Source of the DNA: Actinoplanes oblitus
Lineage (GTDB): Bacteria; Actinomycetota; Actinomycetes; Mycobacteriales; Micromonosporaceae
Assembly: GCF_030252345.1 (NCBI RefSeq)
Contig: NZ_CP126980.1
Coordinates: 7,765,501-7,829,500, forward strand
Length of the DNA stretch: 64,000 bases
Direction of reading: 5' to 3'
In this document: positions 32,314 to 40,701 of the stretch, in pieces
Layout of the letters: each line of letters opens with the position of its first letter
Position numbering within the stretch: position 1 is the first letter of the stretch
Translations under genes and position numbers: made by a program
Notes under the pieces: model-generated
What the model was told of the DNA's origin: nothing
What the model saw: the letters and a program-made list of their open reading frames with translations, nothing else
The model's database searches: none

Positions 32314-33324
32314 TTACGCCGGGGGTGTGACGTGGGTGCGCAGACGGGGCAGGATCTCCGTCGAGTAGAGGCGCAGGAAGCGCTCCTGGTCCGGGCCCGG
32401 GGCGTGGAAGACCAGGTGCTTGAAGCCCATGTCGAGATACTCGGCGACCTTGGCGGCGTGCTCGTCCGGGTCGGACGAGACGATCCAGCGGGTGACCGTC
32501 CGCTCGACCGGCAGGGCGTCGGCCAGGCGCTGCATCTCGACCGGGTCCTCGACGCCGGTCTTCTCCTCCGCGGAGAGGGCCAGCGCGCCCCAGTAGTGGG
32601 TGTCGTCGCGGGCCCGCTCGAGGTCGTCGTCGAAGGAGACCTTGACCTCGATCATCAGGTCCAGGTCGTCGAGCTTCTTGCCGCCCTTCTCCGCGCCCTC
32701 CTTGACGGCCGGCAGCAGCGTGTCGGTGTAGAGCGGGTGGCCCTTGCCGCTGGTGGTGATGAAGCCGTCGGCGATCCGGCCGGCGAGACGGGTGGCGGCC
32801 GGGCCGGACGCGCCGATGTAGATCGGCACCCGCTGCTCGGGCTTGTCGTAGATGGTGGCGTTCTCGGTCTTGTAGAACTGCCCCTCGTACGTCACCCGGT
32901 CCTCGGCCCACAGCTTCTGGATCAGCAGGACCGCCTCCTTGAGCCGGGCGAAGCGCTCCTTGCCGTCCGGCCATCGGGTGCCGAGCGGCACCTCGTTGAG
33001 CGACTCGCCGGAGCCGACGCCGAGGATGGCGCGGCCCGGCGCGAGGCAGCCCAGGGTGGCGAAGGCCTGCGCCACCACGGCCGGGTGGTAGCGGAAGGTC
33101 GGCGTCAGCACGCTGGTGCCGACCAGCACCTTCTCGGTACGCGCGGCGAGCGCCCCGAGCCAGGGCAGCGCGGCCGGGGCGTGCCCGCCGTCGTGCCGCC
33201 ACGGCTGCAGGTGATCGCTGACGAAGACCGAGTCGAAGCCCAGCTCCTCGGCGAGAATGCCGTACTTGAGCAGTTCAGCCGGCGCGAACTGCTCCGCCGA
33301 CGCCTTGTACCCGAACCGAATCAT
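32314..33324 (-). CDS. fgd: F420-dependent glucose-6-phosphate dehydrogenase
   Basis: A 336-residue LLM enzyme that follows the mycobacterial Fgd1 pattern along its whole length: GYKASAEQFAPAELL, VSDHLQPWRHDGGHAP, GTSVLTPTFRYHPAVVAQAFATLG, GVGSGESLNE, TSGKGHPLYTD, then PVERTVTRWIVSSDPDEH and HLVFHAPGPDQERFL. It oxidises glucose-6-phosphate and reduces cofactor F420, feeding the other F420 enzymes. TAGAGT lies seven bases before the ATG (bases 33332-33337), overlapping the stop of the upstream sigma-fusion gene, so it has its own leaderless promoter. Confidence 0.93.
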   Translation of the reverse strand: MIRFGYKASAEQFAPAELLKYGILAEELGFDSVFVSDHLQPWRHDGGHAPAALPWLGALAARTEKVLVGTSVLTPTFRYHPAVVAQAFATLGCLAPGRAILGVGSGESLNEVPLGTRWPDGKERFARLKEAVLLIQKLWAEDRVTYEGQFYKTENATIYDKPEQRVPIYIGASGPAATRLAGRIADGFITTSGKGHPLYTDTLLPAVKEGAEKGGKKLDDLDLMIEVKVSFDDDLERARDDTHYWGALALSAEEKTGVEDPVEMQRLADALPVERTVTRWIVSSDPDEHAAKVAEYLDMGFKHLVFHAPGPDQERFLRLYSTEILPRLRTHVTPPA

Positions 33325-33334
33325 GAATCCGACT

Positions 33335-35185
33335 CTAACCCGCGGCGCGGTACGCCTTGCCCGCCTCGGTGGGGCTGTCGCCGTCCCGGTACAGCCCGAA
33401 GCCGACGCTGTCCCCGACCGCCGGCAGGCCGAACCAGGCGTAGCGCTCGACGAACGACCGTTTCTCCAGTCCCGCGGTGGCCGCCCGGATGAAGGTGACC
33501 TTCTGCGCGTCGCTCGGGTACTTCGGCGAGCCGGAGAAGTTCATCAGGCCGAACTCGGTGATCCAGATCGGTTTGCCGTACCGCTTGTGCACCGCGTCGA
33601 CGTAGCTGAGGAACTGACCGGCCGCGGCGGCGCCGAAGTCCGAGCCGTACCAGTGCAGCGCGATGGCGTCGACCCGCAGCCCCTTCGCCTTCGCCCCGCT
33701 CATGAACCTGTCCAGCCAGCCGCCCGGGGTGTCCCCGCCGTAGGCGACCGCCGGGCTGACCAGGCGCATCCCGGTCGCCTGCAACTGTGGCCAGGCGGCC
33801 AGCGCGTCCTCGACGCTCATGTTCGCCTGCCCGCCCATGTCCGGCTCGTTGAAGCCGAGCAGCACGTCACCCTCCGCCTCGGCCTGCTCGAGGGTGGCGC
33901 CGGTGACGTCCTTGCGGCCCCAGATCATCGGGACGAACTCGACACCCGCCGGGCCGGGGATCTCGTCGTTCCCCGCCGCCCAGTCGTAGTACCACCCGGC
34001 CCCGACGTCCTTCAGCGCCGCCTTGGACCCGGCGAACTTCCAGACGCCGACGCCCTTCTTGGCCGAGGTCTCCTTGGCCGGCACGGCCGCCTTCGCTTCC
34101 GGAGACTTCGGCGTACGCCGGGGAGCCGGCGCCTTGCTCGTCGGTGCGAGCGAGGCCGGACGGGCGGACGGCAGGCTGACGGTGGCCGGCGACGGGGCGA
34201 CCACCGCCTGCGGGACGGCCGGATCGGGCTGGCCGTTCAGGGTGTAAACGGCCGCCCCGCCACCCCCGGCGACGGTCACCGCCAGCGCGGTGACCAGCAG
34301 TTTCTGGGTGGCGCTCAGGCCCGCCTTGACGGCCAGGCCGTTGACCCCGCCGCCGGCTCCGGTGCCCACCCCGGTGGTCCCGCCCGTGCTCACCCCGGCC
34401 GCTCCGGCTCCGGCGCTCAGGCCGGCCGCCAGCGACGGCGCCGGTACCACCAGGGCCAGGCCGGCCAGCAGGCGTTCCGCGGCGACCAGGTCCTGCCAGG
34501 CCGGGGCGCAGAGCCGGCACTCCCGGGTGTGCCGGGCGATCCGCTTGCGCCACAACGCGTTCGGCAGGCCGTCCCACGGCTCGATCAGCACCGACAGTTC
34601 CGGGCAGAGCGGCTGGCGGTGCAGCGCCCGGACCACCGCCCGGGCCGTCTCCAGCTGGCCCTTCATCCGCTGGATGCGGACCGCGGCGTGCTGGCGGCCG
34701 AGCCCGGTGCCCTCGACGATCTCGTCGCGGGTCAGCTCGCCGGAGGCTTCCAGCCACCAGAGCGAGAGCAGCTCCCGGTTCTCCTCGTCGAGCCAGCGGG
34801 TCGCCTCGGCGGTCTCCCGGCGCTGGCCGGACAGTTCCAGCCGGGTGATCGCCAGGTCGGTGAAGTCGGCGCCCGGGTCGCGCAGGTCCGGATCGAGCAG
34901 GGCGTGCTCGCCGACCTGCCGGGCCCGGAAGCGGTCCCGGACCTGGCGCACCGTGATCGCCACCAGCCAGGAGCGGAACGCCTCGGGCTCGCGCAGCTCA
35001 CCGAGGTTCCGCAGGACCCGGATCATGGTCTCCTGCACCACGTCGTCGACGTCCGCGTGCCCCTCCAGGGCCCGGCCCACGATGGTGTAGACGAGCGGGA
35101 GGTAACCGGCCACGAGCCGGTCGATCGCGGCCGGGTCGCCGGCGCGCGCGGCCACCACGGTGGCGGTGTCGGGTTGGTTCGCCAT
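33335..35185 (-). CDS. ECF sigma factor fused to membrane-anchored GH128-like glycoside hydrolase
   Basis: A 616-residue chimera. Sigma region 2 is at about 12-85 (VDDVVQETMIRVLRNLGELREPEAFRSWL in parts), region 4 at about 125-190, a zinc-finger-like H219xxxC223xxC226 follows, then a Gly/Thr-rich stretch, one transmembrane helix (about 295-315), a Pro/Ala/Lys linker to 377, and a catalytic domain at 379-616. The last has LLGFNEPDM (Glu447) and WITEFGLMN (Glu544), the acid/base and nucleophile pair of the Asl1/GH128 family of beta-1,3-glucanases. The sigma part would be cytosolic and the hydrolase outside. No anti-sigma factor is adjacent in an operon. ATG 35185 with AAAGGGCAG is chosen over 35254. 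Confidence 0.88.
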   Translation of the reverse strand: MANQPDTATVVAARAGDPAAIDRLVAGYLPLVYTIVGRALEGHADVDDVVQETMIRVLRNLGELREPEAFRSWLVAITVRQVRDRFRARQVGEHALLDPDLRDPGADFTDLAITRLELSGQRRETAEATRWLDEENRELLSLWWLEASGELTRDEIVEGTGLGRQHAAVRIQRMKGQLETARAVVRALHRQPLCPELSVLIEPWDGLPNALWRKRIARHTRECRLCAPAWQDLVAAERLLAGLALVVPAPSLAAGLSAGAGAAGVSTGGTTGVGTGAGGGVNGLAVKAGLSATQKLLVTALAVTVAGGGGAAVYTLNGQPDPAVPQAVVAPSPATVSLPSARPASLAPTSKAPAPRRTPKSPEAKAAVPAKETSAKKGVGVWKFAGSKAALKDVGAGWYYDWAAGNDEIPGPAGVEFVPMIWGRKDVTGATLEQAEAEGDVLLGFNEPDMGGQANMSVEDALAAWPQLQATGMRLVSPAVAYGGDTPGGWLDRFMSGAKAKGLRVDAIALHWYGSDFGAAAAGQFLSYVDAVHKRYGKPIWITEFGLMNFSGSPKYPSDAQKVTFIRAATAGLEKRSFVERYAWFGLPAVGDSVGFGLYRDGDSPTEAGKAYRAAG

Positions 35186-35316
35186 CTGCACTGCCCTTTC
35201 GTCCGGCGCCGGGGCGCCAGAAAGGGAGACGGGCGCGGTGACCATGGATAACACGAAACGACGACCCGCCGTCGCTCGCGCGTGTAACCGGTGGACCGAT
35301 CGGGCACAGAAACGGC

Positions 35317-35709
35317 ATGCGCATGTCGGTTCGGCTCAACCTTCCCCGCGAGGTCGACAGTGTTCCCGCCGTGCGCCGGCTGTTGCGCTGCGCGCTCACC
35401 TCACTGACCGTCGACGGTCAGGCCGGCGCGGACCTGGAGATCGCCCTGACCGAGGCGTGCGCCAACGTGGTGAAACACGCGACCGGCGCCGAGGCGTACG
35501 AGGTCCGTCTCGACGTCGGCGAGGACCGCTGTTCGATCGACGTCGTCGACGGCGGCCACGGGTTCGACCCGGAGAGCGAGACGGCGCCCAGCGAGACCAG
35601 CGAGCACGGCCGCGGCCTGTTCCTGATCCGGGCGCTGGCCGAGAACGTCCGGATGCAGTCGAGCCCGCGCACCGGCTCACTGATCCACTTCGAGAAGTCC
35701 TTCGCCTGA
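35317..35709 (+). CDS. RsbW-like ATP-binding serine kinase (anti-sigma type)
   Basis: A 130-residue HATPase_c_2 domain protein. It has LEIALTEACANVVKHAT (N box, about 41-57), VVDGGHGFDPES (G1) and EHGRGLFLIRALAE (G2). Such stand-alone GHKL kinases phosphorylate anti-sigma factor antagonists or bind sigma factors directly. It is divergent from the sigma/hydrolase fusion and followed 80 bp later by a SpoIIE-like phosphatase, so a partner-switching module is likely. No antagonist (STAS) gene is in the window. Confidence 0.87.
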   Translation: MRMSVRLNLPREVDSVPAVRRLLRCALTSLTVDGQAGADLEIALTEACANVVKHATGAEAYEVRLDVGEDRCSIDVVDGGHGFDPESETAPSETSEHGRGLFLIRALAENVRMQSSPRTGSLIHFEKSFA

Positions 35710-35789
35710 CGGGTGGCGGGCGGCCGTGGCGCCGCCCGCGCGCCGTTTATTTGCCGTATAACAAATTTCGGTCCCGGAGAGGAGTTCAG

Positions 35790-36929
35790 GTGTCCGACCG
35801 ACCGGCCCCCACCGGCGCGCTGCTGCGCGCCACCGCGCCCGACCGTTTGCCCGAGGCGACCGCCGACCACCTGCGCCGACACTTCGCGGCCGAGCGGGTC
35901 GAGGTGCTGGTCGCCGACCTGGCGCTGCGCCGGCTGGCGCCGCTGCTCGACACGGCCGGCGCCGAGCTCGACCCGGCCGCCCTGCGCTGCCTGGCCAGCC
36001 AGCGTCCCAGCACCGGGTCCGGGCCGACCGGCACCCGGCTGCACCTGCCGCTGTCCTGCTGGGGCGAGCGGCTCGGGGTGCTGCGCGTGGACCTGCCCCG
36101 CCACCCCGATCCGGAACAGGCCGAACAGCTGCGGTCGGTCGCCGACGAACTGGCGGTGGCGATCCGCGCCGCCGACCGGATGACCGACAGGTACCGCCAG
36201 GCGCAGTGCCTGCAGCGGCTCACCATGGCCGCCGAGCTGCAGTGGGACCTGCTGCCCGGCCGCTCGCTCGGCGACGACCGGTTCCTGCTGGCCGGGCAGC
36301 TGGAACCGGCGTACGACATCAAGGGTGACCACTTCGACTGGGCGCTCGCCAGCGACCGGCTGACCATCACCGTGCTCAACGGCGCGGGCGAGGGACTGGA
36401 CGCCGCCCTGCTGACCGTGACAGCGGTGAACGCCATGCGCAACGCCCGCCGCTGCGGCGCCGACATCGTCGAGCAGGCCGAGCTGGCCTCGGACGCGTTG
36501 CACACCCGGTACGGCGGCGGCCTGCACGCCGCCACCCTGCTGCTGGAGATCGACCTGGTCGGCGGCTGGGTGGACGCCGTCGACGCCGGCTCGCCGCACT
36601 GCATGGTCGGCCGGGGCGGCGAGATCAGCCAGATCCGCCTGGAGCAGCAGCTGCCGCTGGGCATGTTCGGCGAGGCCCGCTACGAGATCGAGCGGTTCCG
36701 GCTGGAACCGGGCGACCGGCTGCTCGTGGTCAGCGACGGCGTCCACGCCGCGGCACCCCGGGGTGGTCCCACCTTCGGGGAATCCGCCCTGTTCACGGCG
36801 TTGCGCGGGACTAGGTTGCAACCGGCCACCGAGGCGGTCGGTACGGTGATGCGGGATCTGCGTGAGTTTCACGCCGATGCCGAGCCGGAGGACGACGCGG
36901 TGACGGTCTGCCTTGATTGGCGCCGTTGA
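35790..36929 (+). CDS. SpoIIE/PP2C-type phosphatase with N-terminal GAF-like region
   Basis: A 379-residue protein. The N-terminal 150 residues look like a degenerate GAF sensor domain. The PP2C part starts at LQWDLLPGRSLGDDRFLLAG, with the metal-binding aspartates in IKGDHFDW and GAGEGLDAALLT, and ends DDAVTVCLDW. It would dephosphorylate a serine on a STAS antagonist. GDHFDW replaces the more usual GGDWYD, but the aspartates are kept. GTG 35790 has GGAGAGGAG upstream; the long open frame upstream is a shadow of the kinase gene. Confidence 0.87.
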   Translation: MSDRPAPTGALLRATAPDRLPEATADHLRRHFAAERVEVLVADLALRRLAPLLDTAGAELDPAALRCLASQRPSTGSGPTGTRLHLPLSCWGERLGVLRVDLPRHPDPEQAEQLRSVADELAVAIRAADRMTDRYRQAQCLQRLTMAAELQWDLLPGRSLGDDRFLLAGQLEPAYDIKGDHFDWALASDRLTITVLNGAGEGLDAALLTVTAVNAMRNARRCGADIVEQAELASDALHTRYGGGLHAATLLLEIDLVGGWVDAVDAGSPHCMVGRGGEISQIRLEQQLPLGMFGEARYEIERFRLEPGDRLLVVSDGVHAAAPRGGPTFGESALFTALRGTRLQPATEAVGTVMRDLREFHADAEPEDDAVTVCLDWRR

Positions 36930-37002
36930 CCGGTTTACGCCCGTCGCCGGCGGGGTAACCACCAGGCCTTTGCGGGTTCGTGACTTCGCGACGGGGAACG
37001 CC

Positions 37003-37473
37003 ATGGAGCACGCCACCGATGTCGCCGCGGCGATCGAGCCGTCGGTGGAGTCGCTGGTGGCTGTCCTGGAACGGGCCCGCCTCGCGCAGAGCCCGGTGCT
37101 CCCGCCCGCCCAGTTGCGGGTGCTGACCATCGTCGCGGAGAACCGGCACACCAACATGAGCCGCCTCGCCGAGGCCCTCGACGTGGTGCCGTCCTCGGCC
37201 AGCCGGCTCTGCGACCGGCTGGAGGCGACCGGACTGCTGCGCCGGGTGGCCGACCCGCGGGACCGCCGCGAGGTGCGCCTGCTGCTCACCGCCGCCTCCC
37301 GCCGCCTCCTCGCCGATCTGCGGGAACGCCGCCGGGAGGCGCTCGCCGAGGTGCTCGAACGGATGCCGGCGCCGGCCCGGCAGGACCTGGTCCGGGCGCT
37401 GCGCGCGTTCGAGGCGGCCGCCGCCGACATCCCGGCCGGCGCCGCGGCCGGCGACGATCTCCGGACCGCCTAG
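37003..37473 (+). CDS. MarR family transcriptional regulator
   Basis: A 156-residue winged-helix protein: helix-turn-helix NMSRLAEALDVVPSSASRLCDRLEATGLLRRV (about 52-84, in parts NMSRLAEAL and SSASRLCDRLEA) and wing DPRDRREVRLLLT. ATG 37003 with GGGGA seven bases upstream; an upstream in-frame ATG is less likely. It begins 73 bp after the phosphatase gene and precedes an LLM gene that has its own start box. The ligand and targets are unknown. Confidence 0.87.
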   Translation: MEHATDVAAAIEPSVESLVAVLERARLAQSPVLPPAQLRVLTIVAENRHTNMSRLAEALDVVPSSASRLCDRLEATGLLRRVADPRDRREVRLLLTAASRRLLADLRERRREALAEVLERMPAPARQDLVRALRAFEAAAADIPAGAAAGDDLRTA

Positions 37474-37481
37474 CCTTGCCC

Positions 37482-37487
37482 TAGTCT
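37482..37487 (+). promoter_or_regulatory. Leaderless -10 box of the LLM gene
   Basis: TAGTCT lies exactly six bases before the ATG at 37494. No Shine-Dalgarno is present between. Confidence 0.5.
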
Positions 37488-37493
37488 GTGGCG

Positions 37494-38381
37494 ATGCGTT
37501 TCGGCATCGTCATCCTTCCCGATCAGCGCTGGGCCGAGTCGAGCCGCCGGTGGCGGCTCGCCGAGGAGTACGGCTTCGACCACGCCTGGACCTACGACCA
37601 CCTGGGCTGGCGGGACCTGGTCGACGGACCGTGGTTCGACGCGGTGCCGACCCTCACGGCCGCCGCCCTGGTCACCGAGCGGATCCGGCTGGGCACCTAC
37701 GTGGCCTCGCCGAACTTCCGGCATCCGGCGCACTTCGCCCGCGAGGCGACGGCCCTCGACGACATCTCGGCCGGCCGGCTGCTGCTCGGCCTGGGCGCCG
37801 GTGGGATCGGCTTCGACTCGGCGGTGCTCGGCCGGCCCGAGCTGACCCCGCGCGCCCGGGTCGACAGGTTCACCGAGTTCCTGGAGCTGTTCGACACCAT
37901 CCTGCGGTCCCCGGCCACCCCGGGCTCGTCGACCACGTGGTCCGGCTCCTACTTCGCCGCCGTGGACGCGCGCAACCACCCGGGCCCGGTGCAGCAGCCG
38001 CGGCCGCCGTTCGTGGTCGCCGCGAACGGGCCCCGCGCGCTGCGGCTCGCCGTGAAGTACGGCGACGGCTGGGTCACCACCGGCCCGCAGGCCGAGACCA
38101 GCGCGGAATGGTGGCGCGCGGTGTCCGAGATCCGGGACCGATTCGAGACCGCGCTGGCGGACGCCGGCCGGGCCCCGGAATCGGTTGACCGATACCTCAA
38201 TCTGGACTCGTCGCCGGTGTTCTCGATGAGCAGCCTGGACGCGTTCCAGGAAGCCACCGGGCGGGCCGCCGAGCTGGGTTTCACCGACGTGATCACGCAC
38301 TGGCCACGGGCGGCCAGTTGGTATGCCGGCGACGAGAAGACGCTCGAAGCCGTGGCCGCGGAACTGCCCCGGCTGCGCTGA
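37494..38381 (+). CDS. LLM-class flavin/F420-dependent oxidoreductase
   Basis: A 295-residue TIM-barrel protein starting MRFGIVILPDQRW. It shows LAEEYGFDHAWTYDHLGW, GTYVASPNFRHPAHFAREATALDDISAGRLLLGLGAGG (the LLM core) and ALRLAVKYGDGWVTTGP. It is a third LLM oxidoreductase of the window and different from fgd. ATG 37494 fits the leaderless box; GTG 37488 is an alternative. Convergent with lsr2, 31 bp apart. Substrate unknown. Confidence 0.87.
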   Translation: MRFGIVILPDQRWAESSRRWRLAEEYGFDHAWTYDHLGWRDLVDGPWFDAVPTLTAAALVTERIRLGTYVASPNFRHPAHFAREATALDDISAGRLLLGLGAGGIGFDSAVLGRPELTPRARVDRFTEFLELFDTILRSPATPGSSTTWSGSYFAAVDARNHPGPVQQPRPPFVVAANGPRALRLAVKYGDGWVTTGPQAETSAEWWRAVSEIRDRFETALADAGRAPESVDRYLNLDSSPVFSMSSLDAFQEATGRAAELGFTDVITHWPRAASWYAGDEKTLEAVAAELPRLR

Positions 38382-38412
38382 ATTCTTTGGCGCCGTCCGA
38401 TGTGGAACGAGG

Positions 38413-38760
38413 TCAGCGGCCGTGCGCGGCCCGATAGGCGTTGCTGACCTCCTGCGGAATGCGGCCCCGCTCGGAGATTTTGTGCCCGTTGCGGATAGCC
38501 CACTCGCGGATCAGCCGGTTCTCGTCGCGGGAGCCGGCGGTCCGCGCGGGTGCGGCGCCTCGCGCCGGGATGCGCGCGGCGGTGCGACCCAGCCGCGTTC
38601 CCGCGTTGATGTACGGATCCAGGGCTTTGCGCAGCTTTCCGGCATTGGCCTCGGAAAGGTCGATCGTGTAGCTGACTCCGTCGAGACTGAACTCGACGGT
38701 GCGATCCGCCTTCTTGCCGTCCAGATCGTCGATCAGGGTGGTGATTACCTGCCGCGCCAT
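38413..38760 (-). CDS. lsr2: Lsr2 nucleoid-associated protein
   Basis: A 115-residue Lsr2. The N-terminal oligomerisation domain has MARQVITTLIDDLDG and TVEFSLDGVSYTIDLS; the C-terminal DNA-binding domain has IREWAIRNGHKISERGRIP with the AT-hook-like RGR (98-100). Lsr2 coats AT-rich DNA and silences foreign genes, the H-NS role in actinobacteria. The central Ala/Arg linker (about 60-80) is typical. The ATG has a strong upstream GGGAG. Monocistronic. Confidence 0.97.
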   Translation of the reverse strand: MARQVITTLIDDLDGKKADRTVEFSLDGVSYTIDLSEANAGKLRKALDPYINAGTRLGRTAARIPARGAAPARTAGSRDENRLIREWAIRNGHKISERGRIPQEVSNAYRAAHGR

Positions 38761-38921
38761 AACGACTCCCGAGAGAATTCAATCGCCCGCCGACAGTCTG
38801 GCCCCCGAACCGCTTCCGGCGCAACTCCCCGGCGCGATCCGGCAATTCTTTTGTCGCCGGTTGCCCGGTCCCTTATCAGAATGTGCCGTGGGTATTCGTA
38901 CCGAATCCTCAGAAAGCCAGG

Positions 38922-38952
38922 TTGACCTACGGCCCGGGTCCCGCGTTAAGGT
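38922..38952 (+). promoter_or_regulatory. Promoter with 19-bp spacer before the small gene at 38960
   Basis: TTGACC (38922-38927) and TAAGGT (38947-38952) are 19 bp apart with a CCCGGG dyad between; ATG follows seven bases later. The long spacer with a central palindrome recalls MerR-controlled promoters. Confidence 0.4.
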
Positions 38953-38959
38953 CGGCGCC

Positions 38960-39391
38960 ATGCAGGACGAGCACGCCGCCTGGCTGGCGCACCACCGGCA
39001 GGCCGTGGCCGGCCGGGCCGCCGCCCTGGAGGCCGGGCGCACCGCCGAGGCGCGGCATGCCGCCGCGCTGCTGGAGGAGTTCGTCCGCCGGGCCGGTGAG
39101 CGCGGGCTGGCCCCGCACCCGCTCGCCGCGACCAGCTACGACGGCCGGTGGACCTACAAGACCCGGGTCCGCGGGTGGTACCTGAAGTCGAACCGCACGG
39201 TCGCGGCCGGCGAGGACGGCGAGTACTACGTGCTGACCGTCCCGGCCTCGCTGCGCGCCCGGTTCACCGGCGCCGAGCTGTCCCCGAGCATGCCCCGGCT
39301 GATCGTCGGGGCCGGTGGCGGCGACGGCGAGCCGGTACCCCTCGAGCACCTCCTCGATCGACGACTGGAAGCGGGAGCACGCTGGCCGTGA
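38960..39391 (+). CDS. Uncharacterised protein coupled to D,D-carboxypeptidase
   Basis: A 143-residue cytosolic protein. The first half is a helix rich in Ala, Arg, Glu and His (WLAHHRQAVAGRAAALEAG, AARRHAAALLEEFVRRAG-like). The second half is beta-rich: GRWTYKTRVRGWYLKSNRT and GEYYVLTVPASLRARF. I do not recognise the family. It starts leaderless at 38960 and its stop overlaps the carboxypeptidase GTG (GTGA), so the two proteins are made together; a role in cell-wall maturation is only suggested by that coupling. Confidence 0.75.
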   Translation: MQDEHAAWLAHHRQAVAGRAAALEAGRTAEARHAAALLEEFVRRAGERGLAPHPLAATSYDGRWTYKTRVRGWYLKSNRTVAAGEDGEYYVLTVPASLRARFTGAELSPSMPRLIVGAGGGDGEPVPLEHLLDRRLEAGARWP

Positions 39392-40680
39392 CGGTTACCC
39401 GGATCACCGCCGCCCTGGCCCTGGTCGCCGCCCTCGTCACCGTTCCGCCATCCGCACCACGAGCCGCGTACGCCGCTCCGGCCGCCGCGTACGCCGCTCC
39501 GGCCGCCGCGCGCGCCGGAGAGACCCCCTGTCCCAAGCCGAGGATCGCCAAGCCGAGCGCGCCGCCGCGTCCGGTCCCGCCGGCCGACAACCCGCGGGAC
39601 ATGCGGGTCGGCGGTGACGCGCTGGCCACCCACGGCCTGGTCGTCCCGGCCGGCGCGAAGAACCCGCCGGCGGTCACCGCGACCACCTGGATGGTCGCCG
39701 ACCTGGACACCGGCGAGGTGCTCGGCGCCTGCGGCCCGCACGTCCACCAGACCCCGGCCAGCGTGCAGAAAACGCTGCTCGCCGCGACGGCCATCGACAG
39801 GCTGAACCCGAACCAGAAGATCAAGGTGGTCCCCGGCGACCTGAACATCGAGGTGAACAGCTCGGCGGTCGGGATCGTCGCCGGCGGCACCTATCCGGTC
39901 TCCACCCTCTGGCTCGGCCTGCTGCTCAACTCGGGCAACGACGCGGCCAACGCGCTGGCCCGGATGGCCGGCGGTGGCGGCGCCGACGGCGTGGCCACCA
40001 CGGTGGCGGCGATGAACGCGAAGGCGAAAGCGATAGGCGCGTTCCAGACGCACGCCGTCACGCCGTCCGGATTGGACGGCAAGGGGCAGTTCACCAGTGC
40101 GTACGATTTGGCCCTTATCGCCCGGGTGTGTTTCGCCAACGCCGACTTCCGCAAATACGTGCTCACCAAGAGCGCCCAGATGCCCGCCCAGCCGGCCTTG
40201 AAGGTCAAGGGCTTCCAGTTCCAGAACGAGAACAAGCTGATCTACAACTACCCGGGCGCGATGGGCGGCAAGACCGGTTTCACCACGGTGGCCCGGCACA
40301 GCTACGTCGGCGCGGCCCAGCGCGGCGGCCGGCGGCTGGTGGTCACCCTGCTCGGCGCCGAGGCCCGCCCGCTGCGCGGGTGGCAACAGGGCGCGGCCCT
40401 GCTCGACTGGGGTTTCGCCCAGCCGAAGGGCTCCTCGGTCGGTCACCTGGTCACCCCGGCCGAGGTCGCGGCGTCGGCGCGGGCGACGAGTCCGGCCACC
40501 GCGGAGAAGGCCATCGCGCCGGGGTCGGCGGACGGCGCGGCACCGGCCGCCACGTCGGGCGGGATGTCCGTGATCGTGGCCGGCGCGGTGGCGGTGGGGC
40601 TGACCGCGCTGCCGCTCCTGCTGCTGCTCACCCAGCGGCGGCGGCGCCGGATCGCCCGGGAGGACGCCCGGGAGGAGTGA
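39388..40680 (+). CDS. D-alanyl-D-alanine carboxypeptidase (S11 family, C-terminal anchor)
   Basis: A 430-residue penicillin-binding peptidase. Signal peptide (TRITAALALVAALVTVPPSAP), Ala/Pro-rich spacer, then the triad of S11 motifs: SVQK at 125-128 (nucleophile Ser125), SGN at 182-184 and KTG at 295-297. A C-terminal helix (about 392-415, VIVAGAVAVGLTALPLLLLL) followed by RRRRR anchors it in the membrane with the active site outside. It trims the terminal D-Ala from peptidoglycan stem peptides. GTG 39388 overlaps the preceding stop. Confidence 0.93.
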   Translation: MTVTRITAALALVAALVTVPPSAPRAAYAAPAAAYAAPAAARAGETPCPKPRIAKPSAPPRPVPPADNPRDMRVGGDALATHGLVVPAGAKNPPAVTATTWMVADLDTGEVLGACGPHVHQTPASVQKTLLAATAIDRLNPNQKIKVVPGDLNIEVNSSAVGIVAGGTYPVSTLWLGLLLNSGNDAANALARMAGGGGADGVATTVAAMNAKAKAIGAFQTHAVTPSGLDGKGQFTSAYDLALIARVCFANADFRKYVLTKSAQMPAQPALKVKGFQFQNENKLIYNYPGAMGGKTGFTTVARHSYVGAAQRGGRRLVVTLLGAEARPLRGWQQGAALLDWGFAQPKGSSVGHLVTPAEVAASARATSPATAEKAIAPGSADGAAPAATSGGMSVIVAGAVAVGLTALPLLLLLTQRRRRRIAREDAREE

Positions 40681-40701
40681 GGCGGCCCTGGGCCGGCCGG
40701 C

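Noticed and set aside
35190..35310. ECF autoregulatory promoter before the sigma fusion gene
   Set aside because: GGTTAC and CGTCGTTT occur but the spacing is too long and the -35 lacks the AAC core, so I do not call it.
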